Shown: positions 1 to 7,803 of the stretch, piece by piece
Layout of the letters: each line of letters begins with the position of its first letter
Position numbering within the stretch: position 1 is the stretch's first letter
The notes under the pieces: generated by a model
What the model saw: only the letters and a program-made list of their open reading frames with translations
Told to the model about the DNA's origin: nothing
The model's database searches: none
Made by a program: the position numbers and the translations under genes
Source: Sphingomonas sp. SUN039
GTDB taxonomy: Bacteria; Pseudomonadota; Alphaproteobacteria; Sphingomonadales; Sphingomonadaceae
NCBI RefSeq assembly: GCF_024758725.1
Contig: NZ_CP096972.1
Location: forward strand, 2,028,001 to 2,092,000
Length of the DNA stretch: 64,000 nt
Direction: 5' to 3'

Positions 1-75
1 GTGGCATTCCACCTTGGCAAGCTCGGCCGAAAGTATGTCTCGGTCGATATGCCGATTGCGACAGCAGCGGAATAA
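1..75 (+). CDS. rpmA: 50S ribosomal protein L27, C-terminal end (partial)
   Basis: The window opens inside a frame that codes for 24 residues and stops with TAA. The peptide contains GKLGRKYVSVDM, which matches the C-terminal end of L27, a large-subunit protein near the peptidyl-transferase centre. The beginning of the gene lies outside the window. rpmA lies close upstream of obgE in many bacteria, and obgE is indeed found 2.7 kb downstream, with three other genes in between, which supports the call. Confidence 0.85.
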   Translation: MAFHLGKLGRKYVSVDMPIATAAE

Positions 76-136
76 CCGGCGGTCCGGAATACGGGTCGCC
101 TCAAGGGTGACCCGAAGACCAGCTAAGGCAGGTCGT

Positions 137-220
137 GAGGGAGCAAGGGTTACCCTCCTCCCCTGAAAGACTAACTCCCTCGAAACGTCAGCGCGGTGTC
201 ACAAAGCACCGCTACTGGCG
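137..220 (+). other. Structured leader between rpmA and GNAT gene (two stem-loops)
   Basis: Two inverted repeats are visible in the 163-base gap. GAGGGAG at 137-143 pairs with CTCCCTC at 175-181, enclosing a smaller AGGGTTACCCT hairpin. CGTCAG at 186-191 pairs with CTGGCG at 215-220, and inside it GCGGTG at 193-198 pairs with CACCGC at 207-212. The second stem ends six bases before the Shine-Dalgarno AAGGAG of the next gene. No U-run follows, so it does not look like a plain terminator. I do not recognise it as a named riboswitch; a structured 5' leader or an RNA processing site is possible. Confidence 0.4.
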
Positions 221-238
221 CGGTCAAGGAGAGTTAAA

Positions 239-769
239 GTGTTCATAAGAACCGAAAATCTGCTGCTGCGGCCCGGCTGGACCGAGGACGCGCCCGAGCT
301 TTATGCGGCGATCGCGCGCGAGGAAGTCGCCTATACGCTCGCGCGGCTCCCCTGGCCCTATACGCTCGACCATGCCCGCGCCTGGCTCGACCGGCCCCGC
401 GCTGCCGACGACGCGCACCTCCTCATCTACGAGCGGACCGGTAATGCGCCGCGCCTGATCGGCGGGATCGGGCTGGCTCCCGACGGGCACGACGTCGAGC
501 TGGGCTACTGGATCGTGCCGTCGCACTGGGGTCGCGGCTTTGCGACCGAGGCAGGCCGCGCCGTCATCGCGATGGCGCGCGACACGCTGCGCCTCGACCG
601 GCTGGTGTCGGGGCATTTCGTCGAGAACCCTGCCTCGGGTCGCGTGCTCCGCAAGCTCGGCTTCGCGGCGACCGGCACCACCGACCTGCGCTACTGCCTC
701 GCCCGCGACGCGATGCTGCCCTGCGTCGGGTTCAGCCTCGACCTCGAACCGATGCGGCTCGCCGCCTGA
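239..769 (+). CDS. GNAT family N-acetyltransferase (RimJ/RimL type)
   Basis: 176 residues with the acetyl-CoA fold of the RimJ/RimL-like GNAT branch: an N-terminal MFIRTENLLLRPG strand, then ELGYWIVPSHWGRGFATEAG as the pyrophosphate-binding motif A (about residues 88-107), and NPASGRVLRKLGF near the C-terminus. Such enzymes move an acetyl group from acetyl-CoA to an amine, often a protein N-terminus; the substrate is not readable here. The start is GTG, chosen because AAGGAG at 226-231 sits eight bases upstream. The 3' end overlaps the opposing acetyltransferase gene by 38 bases. Confidence 0.85.
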   Translation: MFIRTENLLLRPGWTEDAPELYAAIAREEVAYTLARLPWPYTLDHARAWLDRPRAADDAHLLIYERTGNAPRLIGGIGLAPDGHDVELGYWIVPSHWGRGFATEAGRAVIAMARDTLRLDRLVSGHFVENPASGRVLRKLGFAATGTTDLRYCLARDAMLPCVGFSLDLEPMRLAA

Positions 770-1259
770 ACGCACGACGGTCGCCCTCGAGTTCGGCAAA
801 CGGAGCGTAGCCGCAGCGTTCGGCAACCCTGGCCGAGGCGATGTTGCCGTGGTCGATCATGCAGCGCGTCTCGGCGATCCCCGCCGCATCGGCCCAGCCG
901 GTGACGGCGGCGATGACCTCGCTCGCAATGCCCCTGCCCCAGCTGTCGGCGGCGAACGCCCAGCCCGCTTCGGGATAGCCTTCGAGTTCGGCAATCCCGC
1001 GCTTGAAGTCGGACAGGCCGGCAATGCCCAGGAAGCCCCCGTCGGCGCGGTCGATCACTGCCCAATTGCCATAGCCGGTCAGCGCCCACATTCCCGCCGC
1101 CTGCCCGAACTTGGGCCAGGCGACATCGCGCGGACGCGGCTGCCCGCCGATGAACGCGGTCACCCGCGGGTCTTCCCACATCGTCGCATAGGGTTCCCAG
1201 TCGGCCATCGTCAGGCCGCGCAGGGTCAGGCGTTCGGTCGTCAGCGTCGGGGCGTCCAT
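732..1259 (-). CDS. GNAT family N-acetyltransferase
   Basis: 175 residues starting MDAPTLTTERLTLRGL, the usual beginning of RimJ/RimL-like acetyltransferases. The cofactor motif is AADSWGRGIASEVI and the C-terminal part has NIASARVAERCGY. The reading frame is open for 17 more codons upstream, but those would run into the preceding gene and look non-homologous, so ATG at 1259 was chosen. It lies 10 bases after the ferritin-like hydrolase gene on the same strand, so the two probably share a transcript. It is related to, but clearly different from, the convergent GNAT gene it overlaps tail to tail. Confidence 0.82.
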   Translation of the reverse strand: MDAPTLTTERLTLRGLTMADWEPYATMWEDPRVTAFIGGQPRPRDVAWPKFGQAAGMWALTGYGNWAVIDRADGGFLGIAGLSDFKRGIAELEGYPEAGWAFAADSWGRGIASEVIAAVTGWADAAGIAETRCMIDHGNIASARVAERCGYAPFAELEGDRRAFRRRAASVRGRG

Positions 1260-1269
1260 GCCCCGATCG

Positions 1270-2142
1270 TTACGCCGCCAGCGCCACCTGCGGCAAGTTG
1301 GCCGCGGCAAAGTCGCTGTCGTATTTGCCGATCAGCGCGCGGTCGTCGTGGTTCCACGGGTGGAAGCCCGGCAGGAAGAACGCCGCCCAGGGCAGGAACA
1401 GCCGGCGCATGATCCCCGGCGCACCGAACAGATACCATGCCAGCCGCGCCTTCGCCTTCCCGCCGGTGATCCCGTCCTGCGACAGCAGGTCGAGCGTTCC
1501 CGCCCAGCGCTTGGTCCAGAATTTGAAGCTGACAATGGTCATCATCATCGACTTGACCCTCCAGCGCTTGCCTCTGCTCCAGTCGCGCGTCGCGTGCAGC
1601 CAAGTGTCATAGGCGACGCCCTTGTGCTCGATCTCCTCGATCGCATGCCAGCGCCACATATCGGCAAGCTCGCGGTCGGCCCCTGCGAACATCTTGTCGT
1701 CGGCCAGCATCATCTGTGCCATGATCGCGGTGTAATGCTCCAGCGCCATCGTGACCGCGAGGTTGAGAATCTCGGGCCGCCCCTTGGTCAGCGCCAGCGT
1801 GTCGACGACGACCTGTTCGAGATGGTCGATCTTGTAACCCGCGTCGCTGACCCGCTTGTTGAACGAGACATGCTCGCGGCTGTGCATGACTTCCTGCGTG
1901 ATGAAGCTGCGGATTTCGGCGGCGAGCTTGGGCGGCGTGCCGTCGCGGAATGCCTTGACCGATTCGACGAAGAACGCCTCCCCCCTCGGGAACGTGATCG
2001 ACAGCGCGTTGTGAAATGCCGACCCCACCGGATCGCCGTTCAGCCACCAGCGTTTCTGCGCCAGATCGCGCCCGAAACGGCGGTCGCGCGGGGTGATCGT
2101 CAGGTCGGCGGGGGTTTTGGTGGCTACGCTGGCGGTCGTCAT
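1270..2142 (-). CDS. Metal-dependent hydrolase (COG3687 / PF10118 family)
   Basis: 290 residues. The sequence carries the spaced Glu/His pattern of the ferritin-like 'predicted metal-dependent hydrolase' family: QEVMHSREH, MALEHYTAIMA and WHAIEEIEHKGVAYD, which could bind two metal ions. The C-terminal third is hydrophobic and aromatic (FLPWAAFFLPGFHPW) and may lie on the membrane. Biochemical function of the family is poorly known. It is transcribed divergently from a TetR-type regulator 45 bases away, and the shared gap has a good promoter and a palindrome, so repression by that regulator is likely. A GNAT gene follows in the same direction. Confidence 0.72.
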   Translation of the reverse strand: MTTASVATKTPADLTITPRDRRFGRDLAQKRWWLNGDPVGSAFHNALSITFPRGEAFFVESVKAFRDGTPPKLAAEIRSFITQEVMHSREHVSFNKRVSDAGYKIDHLEQVVVDTLALTKGRPEILNLAVTMALEHYTAIMAQMMLADDKMFAGADRELADMWRWHAIEEIEHKGVAYDTWLHATRDWSRGKRWRVKSMMMTIVSFKFWTKRWAGTLDLLSQDGITGGKAKARLAWYLFGAPGIMRRLFLPWAAFFLPGFHPWNHDDRALIGKYDSDFAAANLPQVALAA

Positions 2143-2165
2143 GCTAATGGCTCCGGTTCGAGCGT

Positions 2166-2194
2166 TGAATAGAGCTTACTTACATTCATGTCAA
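2166..2194 (-). promoter_or_regulatory. Sigma-70 promoter with overlapping palindromic operator
   Basis: Read on the minus strand there is TTGACA (2194-2189), a 17-base spacer, and TATTCA (2171-2166), ending 24 bases before the hydrolase start. The palindrome ACATTCATGT at 2182-2191 covers the -35 box and also the start codon of the divergent TetR gene. This is the arrangement expected for a local TetR repressor that controls its neighbour and itself. Confidence 0.6.
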
Positions 2195-2793
2195 TAGTCA
2201 TTTCCACCGAGCGTAAACGCCTGTCTCCCGACGAAAGCCGCACGGCCGCGCTGGAGGCGGCACGCGAAATCCTGATCGCCGAAGGACCGCAGGCGGTGAC
2301 GCTCAAGGCCGTCGCCACCAAAGTCGGCCGCACCCATGCGAACGTGCTTCATCATTTCGGGTCGGCGCTCGGCCTGCAAAAGGCGCTGGCCGCGATGCTC
2401 GCCGAATCGGTGTGCGACAGCATTGCCGAGACGGTGCTGAGCGCGCGCCGCGGCGAGGCCGACCCGCGCCTGATCGTCGACATGACCTTCGATGCCTTCG
2501 ACCAGCAGGGCGCGGGTGCGCTGGCGACCTGGATGATCATGTCGGGCAACAAGGACGCGCTCGATCCGATATTGTCGGCGATTCACAACCTCGTCGACGA
2601 ACTCGCCGATGACAATGAGGACGGGCTGATCAAGGAGGACACGCTGACTTTGGTGCTCATGGCACTCGGCGATGCGCTGCTCGGCAAGCCGATGGCCGAC
2701 GCGCTGGGCCTTCCCCGCGAGGCCGCGCGCGACATCGCGTACAAGCAGCTGATGGCGTCGCCCGGCGTCATCGCGCGGATGGCGGCGGCCTGA
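2188..2793 (+). CDS. TetR/AcrR family transcriptional regulator
   Basis: 201 residues. Residues about 10-60 form the TetR helix-turn-helix: RTAALEAAREILIAEGPQ, then VTLKAVATKVGRTHANVLHHFGS as the DNA-reading helix. The rest is an all-helical ligand-binding and dimer domain. The ATG lies inside the ACATTCATGT palindrome, so binding of the protein there would block its own expression as well as the divergent hydrolase gene. One base separates its stop from the obgE start, so some obgE transcription may come from this promoter. The inducing ligand cannot be told. Confidence 0.85.
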   Translation: MSIVISTERKRLSPDESRTAALEAAREILIAEGPQAVTLKAVATKVGRTHANVLHHFGSALGLQKALAAMLAESVCDSIAETVLSARRGEADPRLIVDMTFDAFDQQGAGALATWMIMSGNKDALDPILSAIHNLVDELADDNEDGLIKEDTLTLVLMALGDALLGKPMADALGLPREAARDIAYKQLMASPGVIARMAAA

Positions 2794-2794
2794 C

Positions 2795-3835
2795 ATGCAT
2801 TTCCTAGACCAAGCCAAAATCTACATGTCCTCGGGCACCGGCGGCCCCGGCGCGGTCGCGTTTCGGCGTGAAAAGTTCATTGAGTACGGCGGCCCCGACG
2901 GCGGCAATGGCGGCAAGGGCGGCGATATCGTCATCGAGGCCATCCCCGGCCTGAACACGCTCATCGACTTCCGCTACACGCAGCATTTCCGTGCGCCGCG
3001 CGGCAAGGGCGGCGCGGGTTCGAACATGACCGGCGGCGGCGGCAAGGACCTCGTCATCCGTGTCCCCGTCGGCACTCAGGTGCTGAGCGAGGACAAGGAG
3101 CACGTCCTCGCCGACTTCACCAAGGCGGGCGAGCGCCGCGTCTTCCTGCGCGGCGGCGACGGCGGGCGCGGGAATGCCAGCTACAAGACCTCGACCAACC
3201 GCGCGCCGCGCCAGCACGGTACCGGCTGGCCGGGCGAGGAAGCCTGGGTGTGGCTGCGGCTGAAACTGCTGGCGGACGTTGGACTACTCGGCCTGCCCAA
3301 TGCGGGCAAATCGACCTTCATCAATGCCGTCACGAACGCGCAGGCGAAAGTCGGCGCCTATCCCTTTACCACGGTGCGTCCCCAACTGGGTGTCGCCACG
3401 CATAACCACCGTGAAATCGTAATCGCCGACATCCCCGGCCTTATCGCGGGCGCGGCGGACGGGGCGGGCATCGGCGACCGGTTTCTCGGCCATATCGAGC
3501 GGTGCCGCGTGCTGCTCCACCTCATCGACGCGACCGGCGACAACCCGGTCAAGGCGTGGCGCACCGTCCGCAAGGAACTCGACATCTATGGCGCGGGTCT
3601 GACCGACAAACCCGAGGTGATCGGTCTGAACAAGGTCGATGCGCTCGACGCCAAAGAGATCAAGGCGATTACGGCCAAGCTCAAACGCGCCACCGGGTGT
3701 GAAATCATGCCGATGTCTGGCGCAGCGGGCACGGGGATCGAAGTGGTGCTCGACCGGCTGAGTGACGCCATCCCGATGCCCGAAGAAGTGGCGCGCGCAG
3801 CGGGCGAGGTTGAGGGCGAATGGTCTCCGGTGTAG
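2795..3835 (+). CDS. obgE: GTPase ObgE (CgtA)
   Basis: 346 residues. The N-terminal glycine-rich Obg domain (about 1-158; GGPDGGNGGKGGDI, GGGDGGRGNASYKTSTNRAP) is followed by a GTPase domain with P-loop GLPNAGKST, switch II DIPGLIAGAADGAG, and NKVDALD as the base-recognition motif. The protein ends soon after the G domain, without the longer variable tail of some homologs. Obg GTPases bind the 50S subunit and link ribosome assembly with growth and stress signalling. Closeness to rpmA is the usual context. Confidence 0.95.
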   Translation: MHFLDQAKIYMSSGTGGPGAVAFRREKFIEYGGPDGGNGGKGGDIVIEAIPGLNTLIDFRYTQHFRAPRGKGGAGSNMTGGGGKDLVIRVPVGTQVLSEDKEHVLADFTKAGERRVFLRGGDGGRGNASYKTSTNRAPRQHGTGWPGEEAWVWLRLKLLADVGLLGLPNAGKSTFINAVTNAQAKVGAYPFTTVRPQLGVATHNHREIVIADIPGLIAGAADGAGIGDRFLGHIERCRVLLHLIDATGDNPVKAWRTVRKELDIYGAGLTDKPEVIGLNKVDALDAKEIKAITAKLKRATGCEIMPMSGAAGTGIEVVLDRLSDAIPMPEEVARAAGEVEGEWSPV

Positions 3836-3875
3836 GCTGACGCTCAAGCCGGACGAAGCCGGCAGGAGGACTGCC

Positions 3876-4625
3876 ATGAACAAGCTCGTCGTTGCGTTAC
3901 TCGCCACTGCCCTTGCCGCCCCGCTGGTGCTCGACGCCGCACCCAAGCCCGATCCCGTCGCCGCCGCGCTCGCCAGCCCGACCCGCCCCGACGCCGACAA
4001 GGCGCGCGACGCCGCGCGCAAACCTGGCGAGCTGATGAAGTTTGCGGGCATCAAGCCGGGCCAGAAGGTCGTCGATTTCGTCATGGGCGGCGGTTACGCC
4101 ACGCGCGTCATGGCTGGCGTCGTCGGGCCGAAAGGCGTGGTCTATGCGTTTCAGCCTGCCGAATTCATCGCATTCCGTGCGGCTTACGGCACCGATCAGG
4201 ACGCTGTTGCCAAGGCGCTTTCGAACGTCAAACCGCTGCGCTCGTCGTTCGGCGCGCCCGCCATCCCCGAACCTGTAGATGTCATCGTGACCGTCCAGAA
4301 CTACCACGACCTTTTCCTTGCCCCCTTCCCCGCCGACACCGCCGACAAGGCAACGGCGGCGCTGTTCAAGGCACTGAAGCCCGGCGGCGCGCTGATCGTC
4401 GTCGATCATGTCGCCGCAGCAGGATCGGCGCGCGAAGCCCCCGAAAAGCTCCACCGCATTGATCCCGCCTTTGCGCGCACCGAAATCGAAAAGGCCGGGT
4501 TCAAGTTCGACGGCGAGGTGAACATTTGGCGGCAAAGCGCCGATCCGCACACCGACAGCGTGTTTTCACCCGCGATCCGCGGCAAGACCGACCAGTTCGC
4601 CTACCGCTTCCGCAAGCCGAAATAA
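3876..4625 (+). CDS. Exported class I SAM-dependent methyltransferase
   Basis: 249 residues. It begins with a short basic stretch and a hydrophobic run (MNKLVVALLATALAAP), a likely signal peptide, cleaved near the Ala-rich part. The remainder fits the family of predicted periplasmic methyltransferases: GIKPGQKVVDFVMGGGY as the SAM-binding loop (the usual E/DxGxGxG is altered to DFVMGGG) and ALKPGGALIVVDH as motif III. The start was set by AGGAGG at 3863-3868. The target molecule is unknown. The stop overlaps the next start by one base (TAATG). Confidence 0.75.
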   Translation: MNKLVVALLATALAAPLVLDAAPKPDPVAAALASPTRPDADKARDAARKPGELMKFAGIKPGQKVVDFVMGGGYATRVMAGVVGPKGVVYAFQPAEFIAFRAAYGTDQDAVAKALSNVKPLRSSFGAPAIPEPVDVIVTVQNYHDLFLAPFPADTADKATAALFKALKPGGALIVVDHVAAAGSAREAPEKLHRIDPAFARTEIEKAGFKFDGEVNIWRQSADPHTDSVFSPAIRGKTDQFAYRFRKPK

Positions 4626-4807
4626 TGGCCGAGGGCAAGTTCGAGCGCCACCGCCAGCCGTGGACCAGCGCCGAGATCCAGAAGCTGCATCTGCTGGCGA
4701 AAAAGGGCATGGCGCTGAAAGCGATCGCCAAAGCGCTGACCCGCAGCGAGGAATCGGTAAAGGATCGCGCCAAGGCCGACGGGCTGGGTATCGCGAAACT
4801 GCGGTGA
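4625..4807 (+). CDS. Small Myb/SANT-like helix-turn-helix protein
   Basis: 60 residues, basic. RQPWTSAEIQKLHLLAKKG followed by KAIAKALTRSEESVKDRAKA resembles one Myb/SANT-type three-helix DNA-binding unit: a leading Trp, then 'AI/A-AL-RS--SVK-RA' as the recognition helix, similar to the N-terminal part of GcrA-like proteins. The ATG shares a base with the preceding stop and the C-terminus overlaps the next GTG start, so it is translated as part of a chain. Function is inferred only from the fold. Confidence 0.6.
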   Translation: MAEGKFERHRQPWTSAEIQKLHLLAKKGMALKAIAKALTRSEESVKDRAKADGLGIAKLR

Positions 4808-5139
4808 CCGCCGTCGATACGCGCCTTGCGGTTTACGGCACGCTGGCACCGGGCAAGCCCAACCATCACCAGCTCGACGGAATGTCTGGAAGCTGGGCGC
4901 GCGGAACCGTCCGAGGGCGTCTCGTCAACGCAGGATGGGCGGCAGACGGCGGCTATCCGGCACTCGTCCTCGACCCCGCTGGCGGTATCGTCGAGGTTCA
5001 GGTCTTCACCTCGGCCGATTTGCCCCGGCACTGGACACGGCTCGACGCGTTCGAAGGCGCGGATTACCGCCGCGTCGCCGTCACGGTCGCCACCGCTGAC
5101 GCAGTTGTCGAGGCATGGATTTATGTGGCCGCCGGTTAG
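4804..5139 (+). CDS. Gamma-glutamylcyclotransferase-like (AIG2/GGCT fold) protein
   Basis: 111 residues from a GTG start whose last two bases belong to the stop of the preceding gene (GTGA). LAVYGTLAPGKPNHHQL contains the YGTL substrate-binding loop of the GGCT/AIG2 fold, and LDAFEGADYRRVAV is the second conserved block with the catalytic-type Glu in the FEG motif. Family members cyclise gamma-glutamyl amines to 5-oxoproline; many small bacterial ones have no proven substrate. Confidence 0.75.
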   Translation: MTAVDTRLAVYGTLAPGKPNHHQLDGMSGSWARGTVRGRLVNAGWAADGGYPALVLDPAGGIVEVQVFTSADLPRHWTRLDAFEGADYRRVAVTVATADAVVEAWIYVAAG

Positions 5140-5231
5140 CGCCGCTTGAGGCAATTTCCAGCAAGGCCTTGCGGAGAGGCTTTCACGCAATCGCTCGACG
5201 CCACCCGCCCCGCATGCGTAAGGGCCATCAA

Positions 5232-6995
5232 ATGCCCTCCCCCCTCGACATCCTCCATTCCACTTTCGGCTACAGCGAGTTCCGGGGTCGTCAGGCCGAG
5301 GTCATCGACCGCGTCATGGCGGGGGCGAATACGCTCGCGGTGATGCCCACGGGCGCGGGGAAGTCGCTGTGTTATCAGGTGCCTGCGCTGGCACTCCCCG
5401 GCACGTGCGTCGTCGTGTCGCCGCTGATCGCACTGATGCACGACCAGCTGCGCGCCGCCGAAGCGGTCGGCATCCGCGCCGCAACACTGACCAGCGTCGA
5501 TACCAACCAGATGGAAACCATCGAGCGGTTCAAGTCGGGCGCGCTCGACCTGCTTTACGTCGCGCCCGAACGCGCGTCGGGCGGGGGTTTCCGCGACCTG
5601 CTCGACCGCGCACCGCTCGCCTTGTTCGCCATCGACGAAGCGCATTGCGTCAGCGAATGGGGGCATGATTTCCGCCCCGATTACCGCCTGCTGCGCCCGT
5701 TGCTCGACCGGTTCGGCCATGTCCCGCGTCTCGCGCTCACCGCCACCGCCGACGCGCACACGCGCGACGACATCCTCGCCCAGCTCGGCATTCCCGACGA
5801 CGGACTGATCTTGGCGGGGTTCGACCGGCCCAACATTCGCTACGCCATGTCGCCGCGCCAGGGGACCACCAAGCAGGTCTCCGATCTCGTTGCCGCGACC
5901 CCCGGCCCCGGCATCGTCTATGTCCAGTCGCGTGCCGGGACCGAGAAGATGGCCGAGGCGCTGGGCGCGGCGACCGGCCGCCCGGTGCGCGCCTATCACG
6001 CTGGCCTCGACCCCGCCGTGCGCGCACGCAACCAGTCGGCGTTCGTCGCATCCGAAGACATGGTGATGTGCGCGACGATTGCGTTCGGCATGGGCATCGA
6101 CAAGCCCGATGTGCGCTTCGTCGCGCACGCAGGACTGCCGAAATCGATCGAGGCCTATTATCAGGAAACCGGCCGCGCGGGCCGCGACGGTGACCCGTCG
6201 GTCGCGCATCTTTTCTGGGGCGCGGACGATTTCGCCAAGGCGCGGCAACGGCTGAGCGAAGTTCAGGAGGACCGGCTGCCCGGCGAACGCGCGCGGCTGG
6301 CGGCGCTCGGCGGACTGGTCGAGACCGGCGGGTGCCGCCGCGCGGTGCTGCTTCGCCATTTCGGGGAAAGCCCACCCGAGAATTGCGGCAATTGCGACAA
6401 TTGCCTGTCGCCGCCCGCGCGCACCGACCTGACGCAGCTCGCGCAGAAGCTGTTGTCGGCAGTCTATCGCACCGGTCAGATGTTCGGCGTCGGCCACATT
6501 GAGGCGGTGCTGACCGGACAGGCGAACGAGAAGGTCACCAAAGCCGGGCATGACCGGCTGTCGGTCTTCGGCATTGCCGAAGGCGAGGAGGCCGCGCTGA
6601 TCAAGCCCGTCGCCCGCGCGCTCCTCCTGCGCGATGCGCTCGGCCAGACCGAACATGGCGGTCTCGAACTCGGTCCTTCGGCGCGTGCCATTCTGAAGGG
6701 CGAAGCGAGCTTTGAGATCGCGGTCCCGCCCAAGACCGTCCGGCAAAAGCGCCGTGAGCAGGGCGCGGCCAACCCGGTCGGCGATCCGCTATTCGAGGCG
6801 CTCCGCACCTGTCGCCGCGACCTTGCCGCCGAGGCCGGTGTACCGCCCTATGTCATCTTCCACGATTCGACCCTGCGCGAGATCGCAGCGGCGCGGCCCG
6901 CGACGCTCGGCGAACTCGGGCGGCTGAGCGGGGTGGGCGCGCGCAAGCTCGACGCTTATGGGGATGCATTCCTCGCCGTCGTGCGGCAGTATTGA
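5232..6995 (+). CDS. recQ: ATP-dependent DNA helicase RecQ
   Basis: 587 residues from the ATG preceded by TAAGGG. Motifs in order: FGYSEFRGRQAEVI (motif 0), MPTGAGKSLCYQVPAL (Walker A), AIDEAHCVSEWGHDFRPDY (DEAH box and aromatic-rich loop), LTATAD, and QETGRAGRDG (motif VI). Then the zinc site, CRRAVLLRHFGE followed by CGNCDNC, the winged-helix region, and a C-terminal HRDC domain (about 505-580; LRTCRRDLAAEAG, LSGVGARKLDAYG). RecQ unwinds DNA 3' to 5' in recombination and replication-fork repair. An in-frame ATG 18 bases upstream is possible but has no good ribosome site. Confidence 0.95.
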   Translation: MPSPLDILHSTFGYSEFRGRQAEVIDRVMAGANTLAVMPTGAGKSLCYQVPALALPGTCVVVSPLIALMHDQLRAAEAVGIRAATLTSVDTNQMETIERFKSGALDLLYVAPERASGGGFRDLLDRAPLALFAIDEAHCVSEWGHDFRPDYRLLRPLLDRFGHVPRLALTATADAHTRDDILAQLGIPDDGLILAGFDRPNIRYAMSPRQGTTKQVSDLVAATPGPGIVYVQSRAGTEKMAEALGAATGRPVRAYHAGLDPAVRARNQSAFVASEDMVMCATIAFGMGIDKPDVRFVAHAGLPKSIEAYYQETGRAGRDGDPSVAHLFWGADDFAKARQRLSEVQEDRLPGERARLAALGGLVETGGCRRAVLLRHFGESPPENCGNCDNCLSPPARTDLTQLAQKLLSAVYRTGQMFGVGHIEAVLTGQANEKVTKAGHDRLSVFGIAEGEEAALIKPVARALLLRDALGQTEHGGLELGPSARAILKGEASFEIAVPPKTVRQKRREQGAANPVGDPLFEALRTCRRDLAAEAGVPPYVIFHDSTLREIAAARPATLGELGRLSGVGARKLDAYGDAFLAVVRQY

Positions 6996-7012
6996 TTTCG
7001 GGAGAGGCAAAA

Positions 7013-7441
7013 ATGTTTCGCACACTCGACGACCGCGTTCTGGTCGCGCCGCAAATCGACGCGTCGCAGATCGCCGAGGCGGCGGCGCAGGGGGTGACGC
7101 TGGTCGTCAACAACCGCCCCGACGGCGAATCGCCCGACGAACCGCAAGGAGCCGAGATCGAAGCCGCCGCGCGCGCAGCGGGTCTCGATTATGTGGCAAT
7201 CCCCGTCGGACACGGCGGCTTTTCGCAGCCACAGGTCGATGCGATGCAGGCTGCGCTCGACGGCGCGGCAGGCAAGACGCTCGCCTATTGCCGCTCAGGT
7301 ACGCGCTCGACTTTGCTGTGGTCGCTGGCGCGCGCCAAGGCGGGCGACGCGCCCGCGACCTTGCACGAAAAGGCCAATGGCGCGGGCTACGACCTGACCC
7401 CGGTTGCGGCGTTGATCGATATGCTCGCCGCGAAGAAATGA
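7013..7441 (+). CDS. DUF442 / TIGR01244-type phosphatase-like protein
   Basis: 142 residues. The segment AYCRSGTRSTLLWSLA contains the CX5R phosphate-binding loop of cysteine-based phosphatases and fits the 'beta-lactamase hydrolase-like phosphatase' family (PF04273), often fused or linked to persulfide dioxygenases in other bacteria. Here it stands alone. Start ATG was chosen over an upstream TTG because GGGAGAGG lies at the right distance. The stop overlaps the next ATG (ATGA). A role as a phosphatase or sulfur transferase cannot be decided from sequence. Confidence 0.78.
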   Translation: MFRTLDDRVLVAPQIDASQIAEAAAQGVTLVVNNRPDGESPDEPQGAEIEAAARAAGLDYVAIPVGHGGFSQPQVDAMQAALDGAAGKTLAYCRSGTRSTLLWSLARAKAGDAPATLHEKANGAGYDLTPVAALIDMLAAKK

Positions 7442-7803
7442 ACTGGCTGCTGCTCCTCGGCTCACTGGTGGGCGTGTTGCTGCTCGCAGGCGCAGCGCAT
7501 TGGCTGGGCCTCGGCGGCGACGCGCGCATCGACCGCGACGAGGCGGTGCGGCTTGCCGAGGAACAGGGATTTGCCGTCGCTGATGTCGCGCTCGACCGCG
7601 CGGGGCTAGCCGCGCTGGTCCGCGACGCGCACGACAATTTCATGCTGATCCGTCGCCACGGCGCGCATTTCGTCGCGCAGCCATTGCGCGATGCCGGACA
7701 AGCGCGGCTCGACCACCGGTTTCTGTCGCTGGGGAAAGTCACGCTCGATCTGGGCGATCAAGCAGGCGTGTGGGCGGCGAACCTGCGGCGGATAGCGGCA
7801 TGA
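7438..7803 (+). CDS. Conserved hypothetical protein with N-terminal membrane anchor
   Basis: 121 residues, starting with a hydrophobic helix (WLLLLGSLVGVLLLAGAA, about residues 2-20). The rest is a small soluble domain with many Asp/Arg/Leu residues. No family motif was recognised. It overlaps its neighbours on both sides by four bases (ATGA each time), so it is clearly translated and coupled with the phosphatase-like gene before it and the sterol-desaturase gene after it. This suggests a membrane-associated partner, but no function can be given. Confidence 0.65.
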   Translation: MNWLLLLGSLVGVLLLAGAAHWLGLGGDARIDRDEAVRLAEEQGFAVADVALDRAGLAALVRDAHDNFMLIRRHGAHFVAQPLRDAGQARLDHRFLSLGKVTLDLGDQAGVWAANLRRIAA

